From Trichosphaerium sp. ATCC 40318 (Eukaryota; Discosea; Flabellinia; Trichosidae), in NCBI GenBank assembly GCA_038496445.1, contig JALMLS010000138.1:248001-312000 (forward strand): a DNA stretch of 64,000 nucleotides, written 5' to 3'. Below, piece by piece: positions 47,093-59,124 of this stretch (position 1 is its first letter; the number at the start of each line of letters is the position of its first letter). The translations under genes were made by a program, and so were the position numbers. The notes under the pieces are model-generated. The model was given only the letters and a program-made list of their open reading frames with translations. It made no database searches and was not told the origin of the DNA.

Positions 47093-48314
47093 TCAATTTC
47101 CGAATATCAGAGCAGCTGCATAAGCACATGGTGCAAATATGAATATCAAAGGGATAACAAGGAATATGACACCAGCAAGTTGAAGTCCTCGTATACCTGA
47201 CAAGGGTTAGTTAACTGAAAAACAAAAAAGGAAAATAAAACCAACGATTTAAATGCATTAACAGTACCTGTCTTTCTCATTTGAAAGTATATTTGAGGAG
47301 GTTCTGTCTCAGTACCGTCCGTTACTAGTCTTATTCTAAGAGAGAACTCTGTCGGTGACTGTGAAAGAGAGTGAGAACGAAAGTTTTGAAGGCGAAACTG
47401 AAAAAAGACAAAAAGCACTTACAGAATAAACATTCCTTTTGAACGCTGTTGAGGAAAAATCCTGGGTTGCTGTACGCTTACAACTTGCTGTAATACATCC
47501 TGTTTCTCTATTATCCACATAGGAGAAAGATTTTCCTTCTGGTACAGCGTTTCTAATACTTGTAAAAGTAGGAGCTAAGATGGGTTTAGTTGAAGTTGTG
47601 CATTTGCTCCAAAAAAAAAAAAATGAAAAGATCATACTGCTGATGAAAATCGATGTAGCCAATACCAACTCTGTTCGTGATAAACCATTAATGGTTGAAG
47701 ATACTCTACCTACAGTACATTTTAAGGCTCTATAGATTGGAACGGTTTGCAACAACAAAAGCTGTCAAAGTGGTAGTTTTCGCTGTCAATTCGCTCGTTT
47801 TCGACCAACGACGCTGTGTTAGGCGAAATAAGGCAATAAATAAATTCGGCTTATTGGAGGTATGTTGGGGGTCGAGAATCACAAGGCGTACCCTCTATTA
47901 CTGCGTCGCGTGGGTAAAGGTACGTCGCCTTAAACCTTTTTCCAGATTTACTAGAGTCTAAAAACACGTCAAAGTCGCCTGAAACCTCTTGTGGTTCTGT
48001 CACATCAGGGCAGGTTGGGTTTTGTGCTGTTAATGGTACAGAAACGTATGTCGGGTTTGTTGTGTTATCAACAGGGCACAACGGTATGCTATTCGTTTCT
48101 TAATATTGGTTTTAAACAAGTTTGGAAAGTACGCGTAATAAGGTGTTTCATTCGTTCCAAGGCTTCCAATAACGACTAATGGTATTCCTAAAAACACTGT
48201 TAGCGCTTTTGGAGCAGTTTAAAGTATTGTACCTATAATAAGGCAAACAGGGAGTAGAATGACTCCAATGACGATCATTATCATCCAGGCACCACAAGCA
48301 TGACCGCAGAACAT
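47093..48314 (-). CDS. Two-membrane-segment protein with a large extracytoplasmic loop
   Basis: About six exons. Near the N-terminus (MFCGHACGAWMIMIVIGVIL) is a first hydrophobic segment of about 30 residues, broken by an intron. A loop of about 150 residues follows, with IPLCPVDNTTNPTYVSV, FDVFLDSSKSGKRFKATYLY, SYVDNRETGCITASCKRTA and SLRIRLVTDGTETEPP. The C-terminal exon encodes the second segment (AGVIFLVIPLIFIFAPCAYA) and ends ALIFGN. The loop has paired cysteines and sequons, so it probably faces the lumen or outside. I do not recognise the family. Exon joins between 47570 and 47900 are the least certain; one intron there holds a long poly-T run. Confidence 0.55.
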
Positions 48315-48409
48315 TGTAGGCTACTGTGGTTCTCTTGACACAATAGAAAAAAAAAAAAAGCGACAGTTAAGTCAGATTTTGGACATTTGTTTAAGGGGCA
48401 CCAAAACTA

Positions 48410-51400
48410 ATGAGTGAAACCCAGGTGCGGTTGAATATATACGATCTATATGAGCTTCGTAAGCTCAATAAATTTGCTCTACCACTCGGGTTTGGAGCTT
48501 TTCATAGCGGTGTAGAAGGTAAGTTAATAATATCACGTGACTTGAGATAAAACACGTGTACTTCAACCATACTCTATCGAAAAAATAGGCCGGCGTTTTT
48601 TGGTTTTTGTTTGTTTTTTTTTTTTGATTTAGGGCTCACAATGTAAAATTCTAAGCCGGAGGTTTGTTTATTGTAAATTTGAGCGTTTATAAGTACTCAT
48701 AACAAGTTGTTTGTATTTATTATTACTTTTATAGTCTTTGGTCTGGAGTTTAGCTTTGGTTTCCCTCATGGTACGCTTGTTTTTTTAATAGTATAAATGA
48801 TGACATACAAGTCCGGGGAAAGCGGATTATTGGAGAAAAAAAAAAGCCCAAACTTGTCCCCATGTTCTTTCATATTTGTTTTCAAAATTAGATGGTTTTT
48901 TTAAAATCTAGTTGTAACAAAGGAATGACATTCCTGCTTTGTCTTTCGGGTTGATTTTGCGTAAGATGATTTTATAACTTACTTTAATTGTATCAAGGTG
49001 TATTCGCTATTCAACCACGGACGGCGCCTAATGCTAGGTTTAAGACGTCGATAAAAATGGGCAAAGTAAGTTTGTTTAGTATTTTTTTTTTTTGATTTTT
49101 TTTTAAATCTATTTGCGTGTTGTCTCTCTTTGGTGTATGTACTTTAATGCAATTTTGTTTTCTGTTTTGAATTACTCCTTTTGTAATAAAAACCGATAGC
49201 ACAAGTGATTTAGTTTTTTGTATTCAAAGAGAAGATCAAACAAGATCAAAATGACGGCATATCAATACTTCCGGTTTTTTTTCAAGTCGTATTTCTTTTA
49301 ATACTCCGTTCTTACACTTCACGTGATATTAATACCGTTACTAATTATATTATTCAATAGATAAATTTACAACGTACCCGTGTAAAAGAATTACTAGTCA
49401 CAGCAAGGTACGCCATAGATTATTTCTTTGAAGTTTGGGTTTTATCGAATCGTACAATCGAAAAAAAAAAATCGGTTAGTTTCGCGATTTTAAAAGGAAC
49501 CTTATTGGGAAATTTATCCTTAATTTATCGTTATACAAGCGCTGTGACACGATTAATACTATTTCTTTTGATTTTAATTGAGAATTTTTCTGATAACATC
49601 GCAATAAAGGGATTGCTTTCCTCCGGAAGATTATCATATTCTAAACAAGAATTGTCATCATTTCTGTGACTTGGTTTGTCAGTTACTTGTAAATAAGAGC
49701 ATACCAAAATACCTAAATAAGCTGCCTAAATTCGTATCATATTTCGCTACACTTATACCAACAGAGAAACTAGCACCGGTAAGAAACCAACCAAAAAACA
49801 AAAAAAAAAAAAAAAGGAAGCCAAGGAAAATCTCATCCCTTCTTTTTGTCCTCACCTCTACAAAACAAAAATCATACCACCTTTATAGAATATGTAACGT
49901 TTTAACGCACAAGAGCGTAAAAACGTTCTCGCTAGATTTGAAAGTTTGACACTCGATATATCACGTGATTGTTAACAAAAAGAACCTAGACAATACCGAG
50001 TGGCGATAAGGAAGAACTTGCTACTTATGATGCCTTTGCGTATTTCACGTCATCAGACGAAGATGATGATGAGAGCGATTTATTTTCGCCTCCACAGGTT
50101 ACAGACGAAGATATATTCGGAACGCAAGACACAGAAACAGAGGTATTTTTTGTCTTTCAAACATTTTCACTGAAGTTAAACACGACACTCATTCTTTTTG
50201 GTTTAGGAGGGAGAGAGTTTTATGGATTTTGTTCAATTTCTTGAAATAGAACGTAATAAATATAAGGAAGAAAATAATGAAGAAGTAAGCACAGTAAGTA
50301 AGAAAGAGAGTAAGAAGGAAAGTAAGAAAACAGCCAAAAAAGCAGCAAAATTATCTAAAAAATCTGAAATGGGCGGAAGCTTCTTTTTAAAGAAGAAGAA
50401 TAGAAAAAATAGATCTTATTCTGTTGGACTTGGTGCAGATTATAATGGAAAGAAACATTCAAGAAAGTCAGGATCATGGGATGGATCAGAAAGGAATCGC
50501 ATTGCAAAACCTAAATTTAAAAGCGGTTTTAAGTCATGTGATGCCTCTTCAGAGTCAGAAGAAGAATCTCCTCCAAAGTCATTTGCTGAACGAAAACATG
50601 CTACACACTCTAAACTAGTATGTATCAAGTGCATATTCGCATATTTAATTCCTATTAGATTGCTTCGAGACGACATACAACGTCAAATGATTCAAAGATA
50701 AAATTTGATTCAACAGTTTTAGACACTTCTTCGAGGTCTTCACCAAGAAAACGAAGAGTGCGCTCCAGGTGTATGAAAGATATCGCTTCTAACATTCCAC
50801 ACAGACTACTTCTGGAAATGTTGGCTCTCCTCTGAGATCAAAGCTTGTAAAGAGTCCACCAAGAAGCAGAAAAGAAATCCAAAAAATGAAAAAGGTACAT
50901 TTACATTTAGAAGAAAAAAATCCTCATGTTATGATTCTCCGAAGGTAATGCGCGCTAAATCTAATGAGCGTAAAAAATCCAAAGATAAGGGATATGATCT
51001 TAATGATAGAGAGTTATTCTCCGCACCACTGGGAAAGGTATAAAAAAAAAAGTCAATTCAGTTTTTGGCTTCATTTTCCTTCCGTCACTTCCCTCCTAAC
51101 CTATTCATGTGCTAGAAGGCTAAACATGGTACTGGTACAAGAGGATTTTTGGAGTTTTCTAAGCCAGAAATAAATTATCAAGTGACACGTATAACAAAGA
51201 AAACACCTGTAAGAACAATGAAGTTTGTTTATGAATGTGATATTTATCTTCATAATATCACCGATGAAGATCAAGAGCTCGCTCATGTTTTACGTCAACT
51301 TTCTAAAGAGATACCTAATCAAGATGGTAAACTCATTGCGTTAAATACAATGGTACAAATCATTTCAAAAAAGAACACAAAAAAGATCCAACATCAATCT

Positions 51401-53377
51401 TTGTGATTTTTTTTTCAACTTTCAGTTTCTAATTCCGGCTCAGGGCACTCCAATTAAGCAAGATTTGAAAATGAAGAAGATTAAAGATCAGACAATCGTT
51501 CTACAAAAGGATGAAACATATAACCAAATACATTCAAAGAGCATGCCAAACTTTCAATCGCAAATGTCTAAAGAGTTATCACAATATAATTCATCTCCAC
51601 CAACGACGAGTAACAAACGCACAATACCTGATTCAATGTATATAGACGATTCATCATCATCGTCATCTGAAGAGGATGCACCTAAAAATAAAGAAGAGAA
51701 GGAAGAAAAAGATAAAAACGAAGAAGAAGATGTCGATTTTTCTCTGTTCTTGCTCAAAAAGAAGCCAGAGACAAGAATTAAGAGTTACATCTCTACTTTG
51801 AGGTATGAACTGCTGGCATTTATTTCAACTATGCGCAAGCATAGTGTATTGTCATTGAAGCCATCTTCTACTCAAAAGGGAGGAGCTTCCATTGACTTAA
51901 AGCAAAACTATTTTGTTGTCTTTCTAATACCTGGTAGTAACTCTACAATGTCCGAGCTTGCTAGTATATCGCAAATATCTATACAAGCTGGCGGAAGCGA
52001 TTCCGAGCAAAATATTATTCCAAGTAGTCAAGCAGTCACTGAATTTGTCAACTTTTTGTCATGCACAGTCGAACCTAGTGCTCCAGGTACGCAAAAAAAT
52101 ATAAATTCAAAAAAAAAAAGACTTTTATTAAATTCGTCTTGCCAAACCATACGCCAACACGTGGTTGTTGTGATTGTTACCTCAATTCCGTTTGTTTCAT
52201 ATGTATCCATTGTTTTTTCTAATTAATATCCACGTGATTGTTAGAGGGAGTGAAAATAGCTAACCTTTTTTTTAGAGCCTGAGCCTGAAGAAATTAAACA
52301 AGATGACGGTTCTGGAAAGTATGTGACACCGTCAGTGAAGGAACTACGTGCGGTAATAGAACGTGCTATATTAGCAGATTCAAGTGATTCACAAAGTCCA
52401 CACCGTCGACCACATCCTGAGCGCTCAGAGCGCCCAAAACGGACAAAGAGTCCAATAAGACCTATTAAAGTTTCTCAGTATAGATCACTTTCGTGTATGG
52501 ACCTTAGACAGTCTGCACCTCTTCCAGGTCCTATAGAAATAAAACCAAAGAAGAAAAAACATCAAAGAGCGAGAAGAATGAGAAAAACGTTTTCAAGATC
52601 AGAAAATAAGGTCAAACAAACTATCCAAAAAAAAACAAAAACATCCAAAAAAAAAAATCTCGTTTTACTTTTTTAATTATCACGTGATAAGCTCAGAAAG
52701 TTTTTATTTCAACAATGTGATTCTTATAAGAGATATCAGGCCAAAAAATCAGGAGAAAAATCAAATATCGAGGGAATCAAAGGACATACACGTCTGAGAA
52801 GGTAACCACTTGTTATTTTTTTTTATTACCTAATTTTTCTCATCTCTAACCGTCTTTCTTCTCAGATCATCTGTTGATTCTTCTGTGTGCGTAATAAAGA
52901 TACGATAAGCTTTAACTTACAAGTGATAATTAGTACAAAACCACCAAACGGGCAGCAAAAAGCTTTGGTCCACGAAATTCAACAGCGAGGAAGAAGAATA
53001 AGAATGAGAAGTATATCACTCGGAAGACCAATGTCAAATAGTGTTGTTTCGAATGATAGGTAAAATATCACAAGGATAACTATTTCTTACTAACACTTCT
53101 TTCGGAGCTCTGATGCGTTCGTTGACTCGACAGGAGTGACAAATTACAGAGGTTTGTCTTCTTCAAATGACTCATCACCAAGTAAGTGACTTGTGCTATT
53201 AATTGGTTCTATTGAATAACAAAATTATAAGGACGCATAAGAATGAGGTTTGGATCAGTATCTGCTGGATCTGATTCATCTGAATCAAGTAAATTTGTAG
53301 ATTCAAAAGAAGCTTTTAAAGTACGATGCAAAAAAAAAACAAAAAAAACAAAAAAAAAAGATTCATTTTCTTCTTGA
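48410..53377 (+). CDS. PPPDE (DeSI-type) cysteine peptidase with very long disordered tail
   Basis: The first exons give the PPPDE domain: VRLNIYDLYELRKLNK, GFGAFHSGVEVFGLEFSFG with the catalytic His, then NKNCHHFCDLVCQLL with the catalytic Cys, and SIPKYLNKLP. Family members remove SUMO or ubiquitin from substrates. After the exon ending near 49780, further exons continue in phase into a long tail: acidic (SSDEDDDESDLF), Lys/Ser-rich (SKKESKKESKKTAKKAAK), a more ordered stretch at 51150-51400 (MKFVYECDIYLHNITDEDQE, resembling an NT-C2 strand), more acidic and Ser-rich parts, and Arg-rich motifs GRIRMRFGS and RRIRMRSIS. The tail could be a separate gene starting after 49990; I saw no clear start there. 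Confidence 0.65.
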
Positions 53378-53908
53378 GAACGATGTCAACATCACGTGAG
53401 GCTTCACGTGTATTTTTTAATTTTAATCAAACTCTCTGCCCATAACACTGTTTTATGAAGCATACTAGATATTACTGTTACGAAAAAGGGTTGCAAATTG
53501 AGCAGTTTTTTTTTTCTTTCTTTCAAAGCCGAGTTACCAATGAAGTTGTAAACTTTTTTGTTCTTCAATTTACTAATGCGCTATTTTAGCATGTACTGCC
53601 ACTGATTAGAAAAGCTAATAGACATGAATGAATCTTAGCAATTTTTTTAAATTTACTTGTAAAGAAAAAAACTGTGGCCGACATAAACCATACACGTGTG
53701 CATATTAAAAAAAAACCAAACTCAAGTTTAGTTAAAAAAAACAAAGTTGTAAGCTCATTACAGTCAAATACGGATGTAGGCTGGTCACAATACATCTAGA
53801 CATTGCGTGACTATCATTAAAGTTGAAAGAAGTATAATTTTTCTATGGTAGGTGAGCTGGTCGCTTGTAATTTACAGTGGAAGGTAAAGAGTTTTTTTAT
53901 TGTTGTTT
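53378..53908. other. Intergenic region, no gene seen
   Basis: Between convergent genes. Two CACGTG sites lie near 53392 and 53406 and one near 53694. No coding chain found. Confidence 0.45.
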
Positions 53909-54700
53909 TTAGAGGTCATTTACAACGACAGCAGTGAGACTATTGTCGGCCAACAAGCCTTCTGCGAAAACAGTGTAGATAAGACCAGCTTCAAGCGTAA
54001 CACCAGGAAGAGCAAGAGCGACAGTATTTGTACCTGCAACACGTACTTCAAGGTCAAAAGTACCAGGAAGTAATTGAAGGTAAGATGACGCTTTTGTAAA
54101 TGATATGGCCTTGAATAGAACGGGACCGCCCTTTACAGCAATATCTACTGAAGGTGCATCAGGTGACAAATGAGCAAAGCGAACAGCAAGAAAACCCTGG
54201 AGTTAATAAGTAAGAATTAAATGATATTTTCTTTGCTTGTAAATAGTTGGTAACGTACGCTTCTTGGAAGTCTGTTATCATCCAAGAAAACAACAGGACG
54301 AATTGCAGCGAGTTTTCCAGCAGCAGCAACAGTGACAACTTGATCATTTGATGTATCAAATTCGCTGTAAAGAATCGTTAATTACTTGGCTTATTTTCCA
54401 ACAAAACCATCAATGTTTCGTACTCAATTTGAATTACAACTGGGCCACCTTGTGCCATGACACTAACGTTGTATTTTGAAGCTGGTAGAGGAGCATATGC
54501 TGTAACACCTTTGAATCCGAGGCCTTTGAATACCTAGCGATGCGTTAGTGTTAAATCAACAACTGAAGACATACAGCGAGACCATCTACAACAACGTTGA
54601 CTCTAGGTGCATCAGGTGAAGCGTGAGCGAACCTGATAAGAGCGCAAGATGAAATACAAGCCAAAGAGAGTACAAGAGTAACAAGAGTAAGTGTGTTCAT
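53909..54700 (-). CDS. Secreted protein with two DUF4397 domains
   Basis: Four exons. The N-terminus MNTLTLVTLVLSLACISSC is a signal peptide, followed directly by RFAHASPDAPRVNVVVDG, the hallmark opening of DUF4397. Strand motifs VFKGLGFKGVTAYAPL and SKYNVSVMAQGG close the first domain. A second copy opens with RFAHLSPDAPSVDIAVKG and ends VYTVFAEGLLADNSLTAV. The family is beta-sandwich, secreted in bacteria and protists, of unknown function and possibly adhesive. The gene is divergently paired with its paralogue at 55512; the shared start of the two signal peptides is nearly identical. Confidence 0.8.
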
Positions 54701-55511
54701 TGTGGTGGTTTTTTTTGATATAATGAACCAGTTCGGAAATTTGCTTCATTTTCATTTCTCCACGCTTTCTTATTTGCATAAATCCGGTAGAAATATGTTC
54801 CGAACGCATAAACCAGCTGTAAGGTGATGATGGCGTACACTTAAACGCTCTATCAGCTTCGGTAGATTTGTTCTGTGTACATTGTATTCTCCGTTTTAGA
54901 GCTGCGGTACAGGCACATGCACTTTGGGCTTAGTACTGTTTAGGTTGCATTTAGGAGGGTTGCTTGTACATAATAGGATGTTGCGATTTCCATATCTGGT
55001 GTTGGTAACAAAACAAGAGAGTTGCACTTGTAAATATCAATTGACTATTCAAACTATACTTTTTGTCTCTTAACGTACTCGCGGGTTAGAATGGGATATG
55101 CTTCAGTACATCATTTCAAGTTTGTTTCCATGTCAGTTCTTTAAAACGAGGTCTAGTCTTCTTTTTTTAGATTAAAGTTTTTCCGAAGGAATCCTTACTT
55201 TAGCTAGAGAAGAACTATATGTAACTCTGTAAGTTTTTATGGAACTTACACTTTTACTTGTTCCTGAGAATTTTACTGACAAAGACGTTGAACATTCTTA
55301 CCCATTTTAAGCTCCTTCTTTTTCTGAAAAGATAAAGTACAAAGCAAACAGTACTACTATTTAATCCAAGTTAAAAAGAGCAACGAAAGTTTTCGGAAGG
55401 AACACGGAGCAATTAATTACCGAAGATTTTCTTCAAATTAGGAGAAACGATTGACAAAAAATATCGAAATTTCTAGTGACTTACCAACTTTCATTATCTC
55501 AAAACGTTAAC
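54701..55511. other. Shared upstream region of the DUF4397 pair
   Basis: About 800 bases separating two divergently transcribed paralogues. No gene found. It should contain both promoters; flanks show no long inverted similarity beyond the coding regions. Confidence 0.45.
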
Positions 55512-56325
55512 ATGAACACACTTACTCTTGTTACTCTTGTACTCTCTTTAGCTTGTATTTCATCTTGCTCATTAGTAAGGTTTGCTCACGCTTCACCTGA
55601 TGCACCTTCAGTTGACGTTATTGTAAACGGACAATTTGTAAGTGTAGTTTTGGTTTTATAGGCAAAAGAAAAAGCTAACAATATGACTCTTAGTTATTCA
55701 AAAACCTCGAGTTCAAAGGATTCACCGAATACTCTCCTGTGCTACCTGGAAAATACAACATTAGTATTGTTGCCTCCGGCACAACAGGTCCTGCTGTTCT
55801 TCAAGTCAAGTATGATACAATCAATTTGATTTCTTGCAGACTCTTTTAATTGCGTTCTAGCAACTATGACGCCACAAGCACTGAAGTTATCACTGTAGCC
55901 GCTGCTGGAAAACTTGCAAAACTAGTTCCAGTTGTTATTATGGATGACAGAAGACTTCCAATAAGAGTAAGTATTAATCTCAGTTTATTGCGATAAACTC
56001 TTTCGGACATTAATCAAGACGGCTAACTTTTTTACGTCAGGGATATGTTGCTTTCCGTTTTGTACACCTTGTCTCCGATGCTCCAGCTGTAGATATTCTC
56101 GTGGGAGGAAAAAAATTCTTCGAGAGTGTTTCATTCAAAGAGTCAACAACATACGCCAGAGTAAGACCTGGTACTTTCGACATTCTAGTACTCGTTGCTG
56201 GTACCAATACTGTAGTTCTTGATGTTCCAGGTGTAAAGCTCGCTACTAATCGTATATACTCTGCGTATGCTGAAGGTTCACTTTATGAGGATACTGTCAC
56301 TGCTGTATTGGAGGATGACCTTTAA
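55512..56325 (+). CDS. Secreted protein with two DUF4397 domains, paralogue
   Basis: Four exons (55512-55637, 55694-55809, 55861-55966, 56041-56325), 210 residues. Signal peptide MNTLTLVTLVLSLACISSC is the same as in the minus-strand partner, followed by RFAHASPDAPSVDVIVNG. Domain one continues FKGFTEYSPVLPGKYNIS; domain two opens FVHLVSDAPAVDILVGG and closes YSAYAEGSLYEDTVTAV. Exon borders fall at equivalent positions in both genes, so they arose by one inverted duplication. Second domains differ more than the first exons, which look recently homogenised. Confidence 0.85.
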
Positions 56326-57440
56326 GACAAAAAACAAATAAACTTATTGCAAGCTCTTTCGTTATACTTTGAGGTAAATCCTACCTCCATACTTTCAAAA
56401 ACATTACCTACCCTTGAGAAACCTACAAACAATGATAGGTGTGTATACGCACAACCATCACAGTTATTTTCTTACGGACACTCCTTTCATCACGTGATAA
56501 TTCTTCCGAAATTAGGTTGAGTTTGCTCTGACGTTTATTTAGCTATGTTGTTGCGACTCAAATCTCAAGGCTTTGAGTCTGCCTCACTTTTCTTGTATGG
56601 GCGTAAGAAAAACGGTAACCGGTAATATCTTCAATAAGATAATGATTGTAGCAACTCCATTTGTTTAACATTAGAAAAATAGCCATATTTAGTTTCATTT
56701 TGTCTGTGTTAAGCGCAAGAGCTTGTTCATCACTGTGAGTATGTAGTTAACAAGTAAGATTATTTTATTTACAAGGTGTAACCCATCATACAACTATGAG
56801 GATGAAAACAGTTTAAGTAATGACAACTAACAATTGGATTATTGACTTTTTTTGTACTCGATAATCCGTGTCAACTCCTTACTTTAGTATTGAATATTAT
56901 GTGATGCGCCCCTTTCTAATTTTCTTCTTACCTATCGCTAACAGCCCAATAACTACCAGGAGGTCATAAAGTGCCACTTGGATATTATGAGGTTTACCAG
57001 GTCTTGTATGAAGATGTTGATACAGGTTCAACGTCTAATGTTGCTAAACAAAAAGAACGATCATAGGATGCTATGCATTGCCTACTCAAAGTTTATATAG
57101 AGCTTTTCCCTAACGGCAGAACTCACCTCTGTATCGGACCTTATAATTTTCTTGGCCCAGACCGAGTTCCTAAGTTAATTACGTGCTACTTACGAGGACA
57201 TGCTGGCTAATGTAACGATTCAAGCTTTCACACTACGTCGGATTAAGATGGAACTTTGACAACTCCACCTCGCAATGCATACACCCACTAAGCTAGACGG
57301 AGGACTCCCTTAAATGTTTTCGACCAAATGGCTAGGAAGCCCCACGCGTGGTGCACACACTGCAACTACTACAATTTACAAGATAAATTCGTTTCATTTT
57401 ATACCCATAAAAGCTACTCAGAAATAAATTGTGGGATACA
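56326..57440. other. Intergenic region, no gene seen
   Basis: No supported gene. CATCACGTGATAATT lies near 56489. Confidence 0.4.
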
Positions 57441-57445
57441 GACTG

Positions 57446-57950
57446 CACTTCACAGAAAATTCTATTGTAATTACTCAAATATGGATAATGCATATTTCAA
57501 AACGCTACAAATGGCTTGTGCATGCTATTTAAACACTTGGAAACCATAGCAGCAAAGTTTTGGTTCAAAAAACGTGTTTCTAAGCGAGAACTTCTTTTTC
57601 TGGTTGTTGCATTGTTCACTTCACTGAAATTCTATTGCAATTACTCAAAAATGGATAATGCACATTTCAAAACGCTCATAAAGGCTTGTGAGAGCTATTT
57701 ACACGCGCGGAAATCCTAGTGGCGAAGTTTTGTTCCAAAAACGTGCAATTAAGCGATAACTTCTTTTTCTGGTTGTATACGTCAGTACACTTCACTGAAT
57801 ATCAATTTAAGTGACGCAAATATGGATAATGCACATTTAAAAACACCATAAACCCTGGAACTAAGCATTTTCATGCGTTGAGAACCGTTTCAGCGCTCGT
57901 TTGTTTCAAAAAACGATAAGTACTGTTGCAACTATAATGTGCACTTAAAG
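57446..57950 (+). repeat. Three-copy tandem repeat, 171-nt period
   Basis: The motif CACTTCAC(A/T)GAA followed by ATGGATAATGCA(C/T)ATTT begins at 57446, 57617 and 57788, exactly 171 bases apart. Copies 1 and 2 are closest; copy 3 is more diverged and its end fades near 57950. Open frames across copies 1 and 2 are by-products. The period is satellite-like. Confidence 0.8.
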
Positions 57951-58459
57951 TAGACAGCCTAGTAAAACACTATGTTCCCCGTACAGAGATACAGCATGTT
58001 TTAGGTTGTTAAAAGTAACTCTCAAAGGATGCCGAGTACAACACAAAATTTTGAAGCAATACATGACCATGAGCTTTGTGTTCTGATTCTGTATATCCGG
58101 GTCGTTGAGCCGCTTATTTGCAAACACTACTATCTAAACCAACGTCTTTCACTTCCCGATAAGCAAGCCCTATTATAACCTATGCTATTGTAGGTGTTCT
58201 AAATCTATTTACCGCATTAAAGAACTTAAAGACAGTGGGTATTGATGTTCTATAGTTGGGTTTTTCCAGCATTGTTGTACGAATTAAATTGTGACTCAGA
58301 GAAATCCAGCAATCGCTGCAAATCGAACACTTTGTTGCGTCTTATAAACCACTACGCCAAAAGCGTATTAACGCACTTCCTGTCGGAGTGAGGTGGAACC
58401 TTATACGACAATTTAAGACATAAGAAATGTATTGTCAAGGTACATTATTACTTCGGTTA
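57951..58459. other. Intergenic region, no gene seen
   Basis: Follows the tandem repeat. Nothing coding was recognised on either strand before the inhibitor gene. Confidence 0.4.
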
Positions 58460-58660
58460 TTAACCAACGGTTGGTGTATTAACTACCTTACCAGCAGCGT
58501 TTACATTACTCCTAACGCGGGATGTACTAATATCGGCTGTTATAGGCGTATCCGGTGGAACAATCTCAACAACAGTTATGTCTGGTCTGTCTTTAGCAAT
58601 AGCTTCTTTTGCTTCAACGCCATCCAACTAGCTCTCTGGCCACTTGCTCTTATTGCTCAT
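58460..58660 (-). pseudogene. Potato inhibitor I-type protease inhibitor with an in-frame TAG
   Basis: Read from ATG 58660, the minus strand gives MSNKSKWPES, a TAG, then LDGVEAKEAIAKDRPDI, VEIVPPDTPITADISTSR, VRSNVNAAGKV and a final VVNTPTVG before TAA. This is the whole layout of the potato inhibitor I (eglin/CI-2) family: the WPE start, the helix, the reactive loop before the ITAD strand, and the R-V-R-x-x-V strand with the C-terminal Gly. Predicted length is 66 residues plus the stop. The TAG falls where family members have the L-x-G turn. No donor/acceptor pair can remove it. It is either a very young pseudogene, a readthrough case or an error; no signal peptide is present. Confidence 0.65.
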
Positions 58661-59124
58661 TCGATCTATTATGAGTAAGTTGTGGTACTAATCTTTGCTA
58701 ATGTACTGTACTATTGGGTATCGCAGTTTTTTGACTAGTTCTTTTTGACCAAAGTGATCGCTTTGTTTTCGAAAACAATCACATGCACTTAAGTTTTTTA
58801 GTCGCGTGACATTGTGCTGTTCACCAGGAAGACTAAGAAAAAACAGTACTACTCTTATGTAATAACGTTTCTTCACAGAATTCTTCTTACCTTGAACACG
58901 TCGCAGCATTCTGACTTCTATGCAGTTGTTTAATAGATTCTTTGCGGTGATATCCTCAGGTTAGGAACCATCAACAGCGCAATGAGAAATAGTTTTAATG
59001 AGACTACTTTTGGCCTTCAAGCACATGAACAAAGGTAAAGAACTGACAAAATTAGCCTCTTCTGGCTTTCATTTATTTTAAAATCATAATATACAAATGG
59101 TAAAAAAACAACGTCAGACTGATC
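58661..59124. other. Intergenic region, no supported gene
   Basis: A minus-strand open stretch at 58688-58909 has no recognisable features. Confidence 0.35.

Noticed and set aside
57328-57719. Two plus-strand ORFs of 73 and 67 residues with similar sequence
   Set aside because: They are by-products of the 171-nt tandem repeat and carry no domain or signal.
58427-58678. Plus-strand 83-residue hydrophobic ORF
   Set aside because: The opposite strand encodes a complete potato inhibitor I pattern, a far better explanation for the open frame.
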